Positions 11,601 to 21,630 of a DNA stretch of 64,000 nt are shown here, in pieces (position 1 is the first letter of the stretch; every line of letters begins with the position of its first letter). The notes below the pieces were generated by a model. It did no database searches, was not told the DNA's origin, and saw only the letters and a program-made list of their open reading frames with translations. The DNA is taken from the NCBI GenBank assembly GCA_030272155.1, contig CP126206.1, positions 124,001 to 188,000 on the forward strand, read 5' to 3'. Position numbers and translations under genes: made by a program. This DNA comes from Tetradesmus obliquus (Eukaryota; Chlorophyta; Chlorophyceae; Sphaeropleales; Scenedesmaceae).

Positions 11601-12103
11601 AGTTGGCTGAAGATGAAGAGGATGAAGATGAGGCCAGCATGATGCACTGGGCGCTGCCTGCAGACATGATGCCAGAGATTGAGGCACCCCTGCCTGAGGA
11701 TGCAGCTGCTGCACCAGCTGCTGCTGCTGCTGGCTACCAGCAGGAGGCGCGCTGGCAGCAGCAGCAGCAGGATGAGTGGCTGGACCACCAGGCGCCAGAG
11801 GCAGCTGCTGCTGCAGATCTGCTGGATGACGCTGCCACGCAGCGCGCGCTGATCGGGGCGCTGCAGCGCCTGAGGGCGGTGCCTGCCAACGCACCAGCAG
11901 ACTCAGAGCTGAACATACTCGTCACGCTGCGGCCAGCAGCACCAGAAGCACCAGCAGCAGCAGTGAATGCAAGGGAGCCTCGTCCTGCGGCTGCTGCTGG
12001 GGCTGCAGGGCAGCGTGAGCTTAGGGTGGTGAATGTTGCAGCACAGCCGGCAGCAGCGCAGCCGGCAGTTGGCAGCAAGCGGCGCGCCAGGGCGCCGCAG
12101 TGA
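7991..12103 (+). CDS. MYB-repeat DNA-binding protein, three exons, in-frame TAG at codon 64
   Basis: Predicted nuclear DNA-binding protein. Exons 7991-8305, 8691-8734 and 11083-12103 join in phase and give exactly 460 codons including the stop. The first MYB repeat reads GWTAAEHA, then TAG at 8180-8182, then LPALVEQHGMHNWAAVAAQL, PGRSARQCRERY: the tryptophans and the QCRERY helix fit a MYB repeat with the stop in its first helix. The second repeat is split over exons 2 and 3 (EEVRVAALHSQLGPR, then WIPICAELLGRSDNCVKLQF). Its first tryptophan is not visible, so a small exon between 8306 and 8690 may be missing. The long C-terminal region is Ala/Gln-rich with an acidic stretch (about ELAEDEEDEDEAS) that could serve in activation. 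Either the gene is a recent nonsense allele, the base is an error, or TAG is read through. Confidence 0.7.
8591..8671 (+). repeat. CTG tracts just upstream of the MYB exon 2 acceptor
   Basis: Two (CTG)n runs separated by ccgccgccgcttgttacatt end about 20 bp before the inferred acceptor at 8690/8691. Confidence 0.85.
9230..10940 (+). repeat. Intronic minisatellites in the MYB gene
   Basis: The 2.3-kb intron between MYB exons 2 and 3 is filled with degenerate repeats: first ctgctgctgccaacacctgc plus atccacctaccactgctctg units of about 65-80 bp (9780-10330), then ttgctgccacccacccctgc and tcactcgcgcttgctgccac units (10700-10900). Apparent open frames on both strands here are compositional and have no domains. 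Confidence 0.8.
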
Positions 12104-12169
12104 ATGAGGCCAGGCAGCTCTGTGCAGTAGTTGCTGTATGGTAATGCAGTGGCGGCCAGTGCTGCTGAG

Positions 12170-12960
12170 ATCAGCAGCTGCTGCCGGCTGGTGTGGCGGC
12201 TACTGCTAAGCTCAGGCTTCTGGGTGTGCCGTGAGTGGTTGGATGTGGAGCCCTGGTGCACCTTGATGGGTGGACAGCAGCAATGCAGCTGACTGCAGTG
12301 GGTGGACCAGGAAGGTGGTCCAATGGAGTGCAGCCTGCTTGGGTGCAGCATGCAGCTGGTGTGCACTTGGGTGCAGCATTCATGAATTTGCACTTGGGTG
12401 CAGCATGCCGGTGGTGTGATGTGTGATGGTGGCTTGTATTTGCACCTGGGTGCTGCATGCAGGTGGCGTGATGTGCACCTGGGGCAGCATGCAGGTGGTG
12501 GTGTGTTTGATTGCTTGAAGATGAAGCCTGGAAGTGTGGAGGCTTCTGGGTGTGCCTTGAGTGGTTGGATGTGGAGCTCCGGTGCACCTTGATGGGTGGA
12601 CAGCAGCAATGGGTTGACCAGCCAGGTGGTCTGATGGAGAGCAGCCCGAAGGTGTCCTGTGTGGTGCGATGTGCACCTGGGTGCAGCATGCAGGTGGTCT
12701 GATGTGTGGTGGTGGCTTGTAATTGAACCTGGGTGCAGCATGGAGGTGGTCTGATGCGCACCTGGGTGCAGCATTGAGGTGGTGGTGTGTTTGATTGCTT
12801 GAAAGATGAAGCCTGGAAGTGTGGAGGCTTTTGGTTGCACGAGGGTGCAGCATGGAGTTGGTGTGCCATTGCGGGTAGATGCATCCAGCCATGCAGTGGA
12901 GGTGGTGTTGGTAGCAGTGTGCTGTCGCATGTGGCTGCAGCCTGGCGTGGGCTGTTCGAT
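12170..12960 (+). repeat. Minisatellite of ggtgcagcatgcaggtggt units
   Basis: About 0.8 kb of irregular repeats based on gcacctgggtgcagcatgca and ggtggtctgatg, with larger duplicated blocks (gaagcctggaagtgtggagg at about 12523 and 12810). It lies directly after the MYB stop codon. A long minus-strand frame across it (11734-13308) has no codon or domain signature and is antisense to the MYB exon. Confidence 0.75.
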
Positions 12961-15042
12961 TGCATCTGAATGCAACCTGCAACTGTGGCGGCTGGTTGCA
13001 CGCTGACTCAATGGCGCTTTTCCTGGGGGTTTACAGGAAAGCGGGACCCCCGACTTGATGAGAATGCCGACTGTCCTGGAATCTACTGTTCTGGTGCTAC
13101 CCTGGTGGTCCCCTACTGGGTGTGCTACTTGCGTAGGCTGTGCACTGCAGGGGTGCTGCAGCTCTGCAGGGCGGGGGTTGCTGCAGCTCTGCAGGGCGGG
13201 TTTGCTGCACTCTGCAGCTGCTGTGGCGTGTTGTTGTTGTGCTGAAAGCAACGCTGCAGTGCCCGTAAAGGAAGCAGGCAAGCAGGCAGAGGCGCAGCCT
13301 TTTAACACTTCTGCAGTGCTGTAGTTGTGTGGCGGCTGTTGAACTGCCTGCTGCCGCTGCTGCCGTGGTCTTGGTTGTTCAAATACTGTGGTTGCTGGTA
13401 CGAGGTTTTGATGAGGTGCACGGGCTGCGCAGGCAGAGCTCCTGGCGGCTGCAGTGAATGAGCTCTTGTTGGCTCATTTCTGAGATTGTGGCTGCTGCTG
13501 GCTGAGCGCCTGACTGAGCTGTTGCGGGCTGCTTTGGGCAGCTGCTGCAACAGACAACAACATCTGCTGTGTGGCCACAACAGATGGAGTGGATGTGCGT
13601 GGGCCATACATACAGGCTGAGGTGAAATCCGGGTGCAAATATCACATGTTGTGCTGGTTGTGTATTCGATGTTGTGTGCGCCGCCACTTCGGTTCCCACA
13701 ACATCCTTTGTGTTCTGCGGCTGCCACTGCATGGCAAGTCTGCTGTGCAGAGCAGGACGGGGGGCGGCAACGGCGGCAAGAGCCTTTTGCATTGAACCAT
13801 ACGCATACTTTGAGGCCTAGTAGGCCCCTGGGCCGCATATGTTGAGCCATCAGGTGAAACATGAAACAGGTCGAACTAGACAGGGCGACTGGAGGGCATG
13901 CATGAGGCACTGGTAGCATGCTATTGCATTTGCATGTGGAGAAAGCACCTGGAGCTCAATGATGGCATCCTTGCATGCCAAGGTGCTGTCGCAAGGTGTG
14001 GGACCCAACAAATGCCATCAGCAGCGGTGGCGCTGGCCGCATACCATCCAACGTCTGCTTGTGTTACTTGTTATTTTATCATGTTACTTTCGTCACAGCT
14101 TGTGGCACCCTCTTGCAGCCCGCACGCTGCACATGGAGCTCTGTGGCCGCTCTGCTGCCAGCAGGCGGCATTTGGCACAAAACTGCATTGGAGTCTGCGT
14201 GGCATGTGAGCGGAAGCAGAAGGCGTACACACATACTCGGTAAATCGGTGGCGGCGGCGGCAGCACCGCACCGCCTGCTGTGCGATGCATAGGATGCGGC
14301 ATATTGGCACGTGCTCCTTCTACAACAATGTCACAGTGTGGCAGGCAAGGGTGGCTGCCTAGGCAATGCCGCAACAGCAGCTGACCTCACCCTCGGTTGC
14401 TGCTGTGTACAAAATTTCACAGCAAGCCATGCACGCTGTACTGTGGCGGCGTGGCAGGAGCAGCAAGCTATGCTGCCGGTTGTGTGTGAAGGTGTCTGCA
14501 GGGGGAGGGGGTGCGCCTCAAGTGGGAACAAATGGGAGCAGCATGCCACCGCATGCACAGCGTTGCCGGTGCCGGCCAGCTGTGCTTTGATGGGGCTTGT
14601 GGGGAGTGCTCACAGGGGAGGGGCAGCATATCTGCGTGGGTGTGGGTTCTTTGGGGCGCTGCTAGGGAGTTGCAACACTGTTGTCCTGGCAGGACTGGTG
14701 TGCATGCTGTGTAGCTGCCAGTATGTAGGCTTGAGTTGAACATTTTAGTTTGGAGTATTTCACAAAAGACCACACCGTGCAGTTTACGGTTAGGAATGCA
14801 ATTTGCGACAGCCAGTGTTGACAGTGGCCGTCACACATACTAGTAGCACGTACATGATAGACAGCGCTCAGTTGTGTTGCGGTACTTTGCAGGTTCTGTA
14901 TGCGCAACTGCTGACAGCAGCGCAGTTGCGGCAGGCATGGCATGGACAGCTTGGTTGTGCAGCTGTTTGGTGTGCTGGGTGCATTTTAGCCCACACCAGG
15001 CAGGCAGGCAGGCAATGCGCCAGCTGGCAACCAGCCTTCAAA

Positions 15043-15128
15043 AGTGACCTTCCAGTTGCTCAGAGTGACCTTCCGGTCGCTGCAAAGTGACCTTCCAGTC
15101 GCTGCAGAGTGACCTTCCAGTCGCTGCA
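15043..15128 (+). repeat. Four tandem ~21-bp units (agtgaccttccagtcgctgc)
   Basis: Four successive copies differing by one to three bases (gttgctcag, gtcgctgca, gtcgctgcag). Confidence 0.85.
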
Positions 15129-15309
15129 GGCCACTGCACCAAGGTCCGTGTATCTGATTACACAGCGCGGCATGATGGTATCCGTATCCGATATCCATCT
15201 GACCCTGCGCGTGCCCGGAGGTGATCTGTACTGTGCCACCTGTGGTTTTGCGTCGCAGTTGACTGTTGCCCTGCGGTTGTTTGTGGCAGCTTGAGCAGCC
15301 TGTGCACCC

Positions 15310-15882
15310 TTGTTTCTATCCCCCTCCCTGCAACAGCTCTCTGGCGTTACAAATGAGGATGGCTGCGGGTTCTTTCTCTGTGTGGGCTGCATGCACCAGC
15401 GGTGCTCAGGGCCGAGGGTACCCTTATGTGTTTTCAGCATGCAGACCGTGGTGCAAGGCGTGCATGTGCGCCAGGTCTGGCGGCATGTGCTGAGCAGCAC
15501 GCACCAGCAGGTGTGTGCTACAGATTTGCACGCCAAGGTTCATGGAATCGATCAGGTGTGTGTGCCTGCTGGCATGCGTTCATACATGTGCTTGCTTGGA
15601 GGTGCCACCTCCATGCAGTGCATGCTGCAGGAAGGGCATGCCAGGAGGCAACTGCTTGGCTGGCGGTGTGTGCGGCAGGAAGGATTAACTGGGAGGCAGC
15701 AGGTTTGTGCTGCAGTGAGGGCGTGCCAGGCACCCGCTTGGCTGAGGTATGCTGTGCCTGCAGGTGTTGACAGGGAGATTGAAAGCATGCGGGCAGGTGT
15801 GTGCCAGGGTGCGTTACAGTGGCTCACATGCGGGTGCATGAATGGTACATGCAATGCGTACTACGCATGTACTACAGTGTAG
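15310..15882 (+). CDS. Cys-rich open frame of 190 codons, function unknown
   Basis: An uninterrupted plus-strand frame without similarity to a family I recognise. Near its N-terminus it has a cysteine cluster (CGFFLCVGCMHQRC) that could bind zinc. Just upstream, in a different frame at about 15225, is another (LYCATCGF). It could be an exon of a larger intron-containing gene or a decayed mobile-element protein. The high Cys/His/Gln content is also what this region's composition gives by chance, so coding is uncertain. Confidence 0.2.
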   Translation: MFLSPSLQQLSGVTNEDGCGFFLCVGCMHQRCSGPRVPLCVFSMQTVVQGVHVRQVWRHVLSSTHQQVCATDLHAKVHGIDQVCVPAGMRSYMCLLGGATSMQCMLQEGHARRQLLGWRCVRQEGLTGRQQVCAAVRACQAPAWLRYAVPAGVDREIESMRAGVCQGALQWLTCGCMNGTCNAYYACTTV

Positions 15883-18188
15883 TCCGCGTACCTGCCTGGA
15901 TGTGGTGGGTGGCACTAGAAAAAAATGTGGTGCTGTTGCTGGCGGCTGCACCCACTCAATGGGTGCTGTTGCGGATCTGGGACAGTGCCGTTGTTTGCAG
16001 CAACTTCTACTATTACACACATACACTTGTATTAGTACACACACTTGTCCTAATACACACATCACACAGCATTGTTTTTATTCCAGTGTTGTTACTACTA
16101 AAATTACTGAAGCGCAGCAGACGCATGGCGCGCCTATGGTGTGCCTGCTGCCTGCTGTGGGTTGCTGTTGTCAATGCAACACAGCCAGTACATTGTTTGC
16201 GCTGTTACGTGTTGTGTGTGCAACAGCCGCTGCTGCCCTGGCCAGCATGCTTGCAGCTGAGCAGCCAGCAGGCTTGGGTTCTGGTTTGGTTGACGGCACT
16301 TGCGATGTGCAGGTGTCAGCGTGCAGCAGTTTGGTGTGCGTGCCTGGAGGCGCGTCTTTTGGAAAGAAGTCCAGCCCGTTCGCATGGCTCACATGTGTGT
16401 GACTGGAAGAGTGTGTAATCTTCCTGGGCATTGCCAAAGGCCGAGAGGTCTTCTGTGGTGTGGGCACGTCACATTGTTTCAGCATGCATATGGCTGCAAG
16501 ACGCTGAGTATGCAGCATTCAGCCGGTGATGGAGCAGCCAGTGATAGGCGGCGGTGGCAGTGGAAGCTCATGAGGTCCCGTCGTGTAACACGCTGTGCTT
16601 GATGTGAAATCGTGAGTGGAGTATTGGCTGCTGGGCTTACTTCTGAGGGAGGTTCAATCCTCAATGTATCACACAGTTACATGTGGGTCCTGGTTCCATC
16701 GTTAGTCGGTATGAGCCACAAAAATATAGGCGCATGGTCTGAGACCAGAAAACAAGAGAGTGAACACCATAAACACGATGCACACTCTTGCATGCCAAGG
16801 TCTCTCAAAAAAAGATACTAGAACTAGACACTTCTTATTCCTGACGCCCTCCTAAACCATCCAAGGCCCTACCAAGTCTTCTACCCATACATCAAAAAAA
16901 GGTCTACCCGTATACCAAGGCACAGCCACACCATGTGCTGTTTCCAGCATGCGTTACAAGACACTGATCAGCACCGCCCAAACCCCTTCATAGCATCACG
17001 CCCTTTGCAGTTCATGCTTAACAAAGTGGCGTGTCGATGACCCCTGGCCCACACGTCATATGCCATGGCCCCATTTCATCCACAGCAGTGCTTTGAGTAG
17101 GTTCCGGCTTGTCCAGCGCATATTAGTTGCTGGATGCGTGGGAAATTGCACCAGCACCTTCAAGCTCAGGGAGCTGTACCTCACGCTGCGATCATCATCA
17201 TCATGTTACCCGCATGATATTACCCATCAAGCCATGCACTGCAATGGCTGTCAAGTCACACACGCCACCAGGTGCCGCACATGCCCCTTGCACAGCCCGG
17301 CCCCGCAGCGAGGCATGCAGCCCAGCAGCTCAGGCCTGTGCGTAGCCGCCGCTTGCAGGAAGAGCGGCCGCCGCAGCAAGGCCGCTCCAAGTTCCTCCTG
17401 TAACCCAATGGCCCCAACACCGCACCGAATCACGGTGACACAGATCCACATTTTGCAAGAGTAGCCTTGCCTGTTGGGGAGCCAATGACAGGCAAAATGG
17501 GCAGACAAAAAAAGCAACTTGCTGGTTTGAAACCATACCAGTCCTCCATGTTGGACATTTGGTCCTGCTGCCTTGCATGGGGCCACCCAATGCTGCTGCA
17601 GGTGCAGTGCCAGCCTGGGACTGGGACTCTAATCAACGCAGCCTGGCGCAATGCTTGCGCAAAACACACTGGGCAGACGCTTGCTCTGGGCTGAAGGGGC
17701 TGACTCAGTTCAGCGCTGTGGCACATGCGCACCAAATGCAGCTGTCATTTGCGCGGTGCAGACACTGCTCAGCGCAGCGTAGGTGGGACGTATTCCGATC
17801 TGTTTCCCCGCAGCTCTATGCGCCTTGCTTCGTCATCGATCCTGCATGATGCAACCCGTCAGAGATGAGCAGCAATTGCGGCACATCAAATACCAGGTAC
17901 ATACAGAGCGGCGGAACAAGGCTTCCCATGACCCATCTTGGAACCCCACAAGCAGCAGCGTCGCTAGTATACGGTATGGGCAAACAGCATTGCAAGATGT
18001 ACACTGCGTGGTCTATCACAAAAGTTTATCCCCCAGTCACAAGCATGGCTGTTGCATGCCAGTGATGCTGTCACTGCGCTGCTTCACACCACCTGTTTAT
18101 GTAAGCTCACCAGTGGAAGTATTCCTGGCACTGCTGCGCTCTTTCCTCTGCCTGTGGGTGCATGCTGATGGACATCCTATTCTTAGGC

Positions 18189-18199
18189 CTGCAGCAGCA

Positions 18200-18241
<42 letters not shown>
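18189..18241 (+). repeat. (CAG)n tract, copy A, at a 3' splice site
   Basis: On the minus strand this is a CTG tract ending at the acceptor of exon 18111-18188. The matching tract in copy B (21566-21638) is longer and has different interruptions. Confidence 0.9.
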
Positions 18242-19061
18242 TACCATGGATAACAGTTACTTAGACGATGAGTCCACCGTAAAGCAGACGCGGCCATGGC
18301 GATAGTTGCAGGATAGAAAATGTGTTGTGTACACTGCACAGCACAATGCATGTACGGCTGTCGGCTGCATGTACCAGGCAATGCCAAGCTTACAATCAAG
18401 TAGCACACCTGTGGTACATTGGTGGCCAGGATCTGCCTGCATGATTGAGCACCCATATAGGCACATTTCGGATCCACAGGTGTGCGCTGAACCATATATC
18501 ATCCTGCAGGCGAGGAACATCACAGCGGCAGCATGGTGTGGTGAGTGACCTGAGTAGGTCTAGCAAGCACAGGTTTCAGCCTGCCTCCCAACCGCAGTAT
18601 GGAAGCAGGTCGGCTAGCACACACTGCTACACCTGGATGACTCCACACAGTTCTGCCAGCACTGCTACAGATGGCAACTAGAGAAAGCATGGTTCAAGTG
18701 ATTGCAATGCACCACCTAATGCAGCCTGCACATGGCTGTGCAATGCGCTACTTGGGGCAAAAAAGGCAACATGACCAAGCACTGCAGCAGGACATGCCAC
18801 AGGTTCATGCAGCGCAAGCTCTGCTGGGCTGTTGACTCACGTGGTGTAGGCAGCCCTTGGGTGCGCGTGCCTGCAAGCAGCAGCAGGGCCACGATGTTGT
18901 TGTCAGTGCTGTTGCAGCAGCAGATAAAAAATGTGCGCTGCTGCCACAGCAGAAAGCAGCAGCCACAGCTACCTGCAGAGCTTGACGCTTAGCTGGCAGC
19001 TGCAGGCGCTTGCACAGCAGCAATCCAAGAAACACCTGTTGGCTAATCGGGGTTTGTTGCA

Positions 19062-19320
19062 GACACGTTACCCCAGGTCAACGCTACAACGCACCCGGTC
19101 AAACACAAGGTCAACGCCACACTGCACCTGGCCAAACGCAAGTTCAACACCTGGTCAACGCCTCGCCCCATTTGGTCAAACATAAGATCCACGCCAGATG
19201 AAAGCCACGACGCACCTGGTCAAACACCAGATCAACGCCTCACCCCACCAGGTCAAACACAAGGTCAACACCAGGTCAACGCCACGCCGCACCTGGTCAA
19301 ACACAAGATCGTCCAGGTAT
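19062..19320 (+). repeat. ~30-bp minisatellite (cacctggtcaaacacaaggt), copy A
   Basis: Tandem variants of caggtcaacgcc and cacctggtcaaacacaaggt. On the minus strand each unit recreates gtttgaccaggtgcg, the end and splice donor of exon 19293-19373. The array therefore appears to have grown out of the exon-intron border. Confidence 0.85.
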
Positions 19321-21132
19321 CCCCGGCGATAGGCGGCAGAGGCGTATGCCGTCATAGTGTGTTATTTCGCAGCCTGCGTCAGCAGTGTAACATAGCTTTG
19401 TGTCACACAGACATGACCTTGGCGCCCAAACAGTCACAGCTTCTAAATAAAACAGTGCCCACAGCAAAACTGGGTGTGTTGATGCAGCGCACAGCCTATC
19501 ACTGCACGCATGGCGTCTCCGCTAGTCACCTCCCAAGGGCCGGCTTCAACAGCTGCAGCAGGATCACCACTAGCTGCTCAGCCTGCTCGCAACCGTTCAC
19601 AGCAACACAACAGGTAGGTGGCTACAACAACTCTCATGTGCATGTGCAGCACCTGCTGCCACGGCGTGCCGCTGCAGCTGGCAGGTGGGACATATGCTGA
19701 TGCTACCACGCGCTGCAACAAGCACCTGGCTCAGCACCTGACCTTGCTGCACATAACAGCGCTGCAATACATGCTGCCATGTGCTAACGCTGCCACTCAC
19801 TGCGCACGATGGCATAGCCAGGCCGGCGCAGCATCTCCTCACTGGAAGAGTCTGTTTCCTGGGGATTGCCAAAGGCCGAGAGGTCTTTTGTGGTGTGGGC
19901 ACGTCAGGATGTTTTGTGCATATGGCTGCAAGACGCCGAGTATGCAGCATTCGGCAGGCAATGGAGCAGCCAGTGGTAGGCGGCGGTGGCAGTGGAAGCT
20001 CATAAGTTCCCGTCGCGTAACACACTGTGTTTGATTTGAAATCGTGAGTGGAGTATTGGCTGCTGGGCTTATTTCTGAGGGAGGTTCAATCGTCAATGTA
20101 TTGCACATTTACATGTGGGTCCTGGCACCATCTTAAGACGGTATGAGCCACAAAAGGATAGGCGCATTGTCTGAGACCAGAAGTGGGAGAGTGAACACCA
20201 TAAACACGATGCACACTCTTGCATGCCAAGATGTTTCAAGAAAAGAAACTGGAAACTAGAAACTTCTTATTCCTGACGCCCTCCTAAACCATCCAAGGCC
20301 CTACCAACTCTTCTACCCATATAACAATACAGGTTCACCCATATACCAAGGCAAAGCCACACCGTCTGCTTTTTCAGCATGCGTTACAAGGCACTGATCA
20401 GCACCGCCCAAACCCCCTTTGCAGTTTATGCTTCACAAAATGGCGTGTTGATGACCCCTGGCCCACACGCCACATGCCTTGGCGCCATGAATTCAAAGCA
20501 ACTTGAATGCACTCCAGCTTTGTTCAGCAGAGAGCAGTTGCAGGATGCGTGGGAAATTGCACCAGCACCTTCAAGCTCAGGGGGCTGTACCTCACGCTGT
20601 CATCATCATGATGGCTGTAGAAGCACACACGCCACCAGGTGCCACACATGCCCCTTGCACAGCCTGGCCCCGCAGCAAGGCATTCAGCCCAGCAGCCCTG
20701 GCCTGTGCGTAGCCGCCGCTTGCAGGAAGAGCGGCCGCCGTAGCAAGGCCGGCCCAAGTTCCTCCTGCAACCCAATGGCCCCAACACCGCGCCCCAAAAC
20801 ACGGTGACACAGATCCCCATGTTACAAGAGTAACCTTGCCTGTTGGGGAGCCAATGAAGGCTCGATGGGCAGACAAAACAAGCAACTTGCTGGTTTGAAA
20901 CAATACCAGTCCTCCATGTCGCATATCTGGTCCTGCTGCCCTGCATGGGGCCACCCAATGCTGCAACAGGTGCAGTGCCAGCTTTGGGGCCCCAACCAAC
21001 ACAGCCCGGCGCAATGCTTTCGCAAAACACACCGGCCAGACGCTTGCGCACGGCTGAAGGGGCTGACTGCATTCAGCGCCCAGGCACATGCGCACAAAAA
21101 CCAGCTGCCATCTGTGATGTTGCAGAAGCTGC

Positions 21133-21594
21133 TCAGCGCAGCGTAGGTGGGACGTATTCCGATCGGTTTCCCCGCAGCTCTATGCGCCTTGCTTCGTCAT
21201 CGATCCTGCATGAAGTGATGCAACTCGTCAGAGAAGAACAACTACTGTGGCACATCAAATCCAAACAGAGCGGCCGAAGAAGGCTTTAAACATGCCTTAT
21301 TTTGATGAACCCATCTTGGCACCCCAGGAGCAGCAGCGTCGCTAGTATCAGGTATGAACAAACAGCATTGCAAGACGTACACTGTGTGGTCTGCCACAAT
21401 GATTGTTCACCGGTCACAGGCATGGCTGTTGCATGCCAGCGATGTTGTCACAGCGCTTCCTCACACCACCTGCCAGTGTGACCTCACCAGTGGAAGTATT
21501 CCTGGCACTGCTGCGCTCTCTCCTCTGCCTGCGGGTGCATGCTGATGGACATCCTGTTCTTAGGCCTGCAGCAGCAGCAGCAGCAGCAGCAGCG

Positions 21595-21630
<36 letters not shown>

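Larger units (their letters stand above)
12961..16400. other. Region without a recognised gene
   Basis: Contains scattered short frames and splice-like signals. Two Cys-rich fragments on the plus strand (around 14120-14240 and 15200-15420) might be exons of an unrecognised gene. A small gcagctctgcagggcggg repeat sits at about 13158-13200. No family could be assigned. Confidence 0.35.
16402..19841. repeat. Segmental duplication, copy A (~3.44 kb)
   Basis: Starts at actggaagagtgtgtaatct and ends inside an exon fragment (gcagcatctcctc, 19829-19841). It is collinear with 19842-23349 over its whole length, with small indels and substitutions. It carries the 3' exons of the methyltransferase-glycosyltransferase gene, a CAG tract and a 30-bp minisatellite. 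Confidence 0.9.
17769..19841 (-). pseudogene. Duplicated 3' half of the methyltransferase-glycosyltransferase gene, broken
   Basis: Holds counterparts of five exons of the intact gene: a truncated piece ending at the duplication junction (about 19802-19841), 19293-19373, 18409-18503, 18111-18188 and 17769-17841. The last three remain open with the same splice sites (DDIWFSAHL, PKNRMSISMHPQ, and IDDEARRIELRGNRSEYVPP before TGA). Exon 19293-19373 is 81 nt against 161 nt in the intact copy. The 80-nt deletion lies between two ATGAC repeats, removes the GWREWKLSEGVCKGF part and shifts the frame. With no 5' half of its own it cannot make a full protein, though it could be appended by read-through and alternative splicing. 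Confidence 0.8.

Noticed and set aside
11734..13308. 524-codon minus-strand open frame
   Set aside because: It runs antisense through the MYB exon and a minisatellite, its protein is a chain of repeat-derived His/Thr/Pro/Ala text with no domain, and it depends on low stop density in CAG-type repeats.
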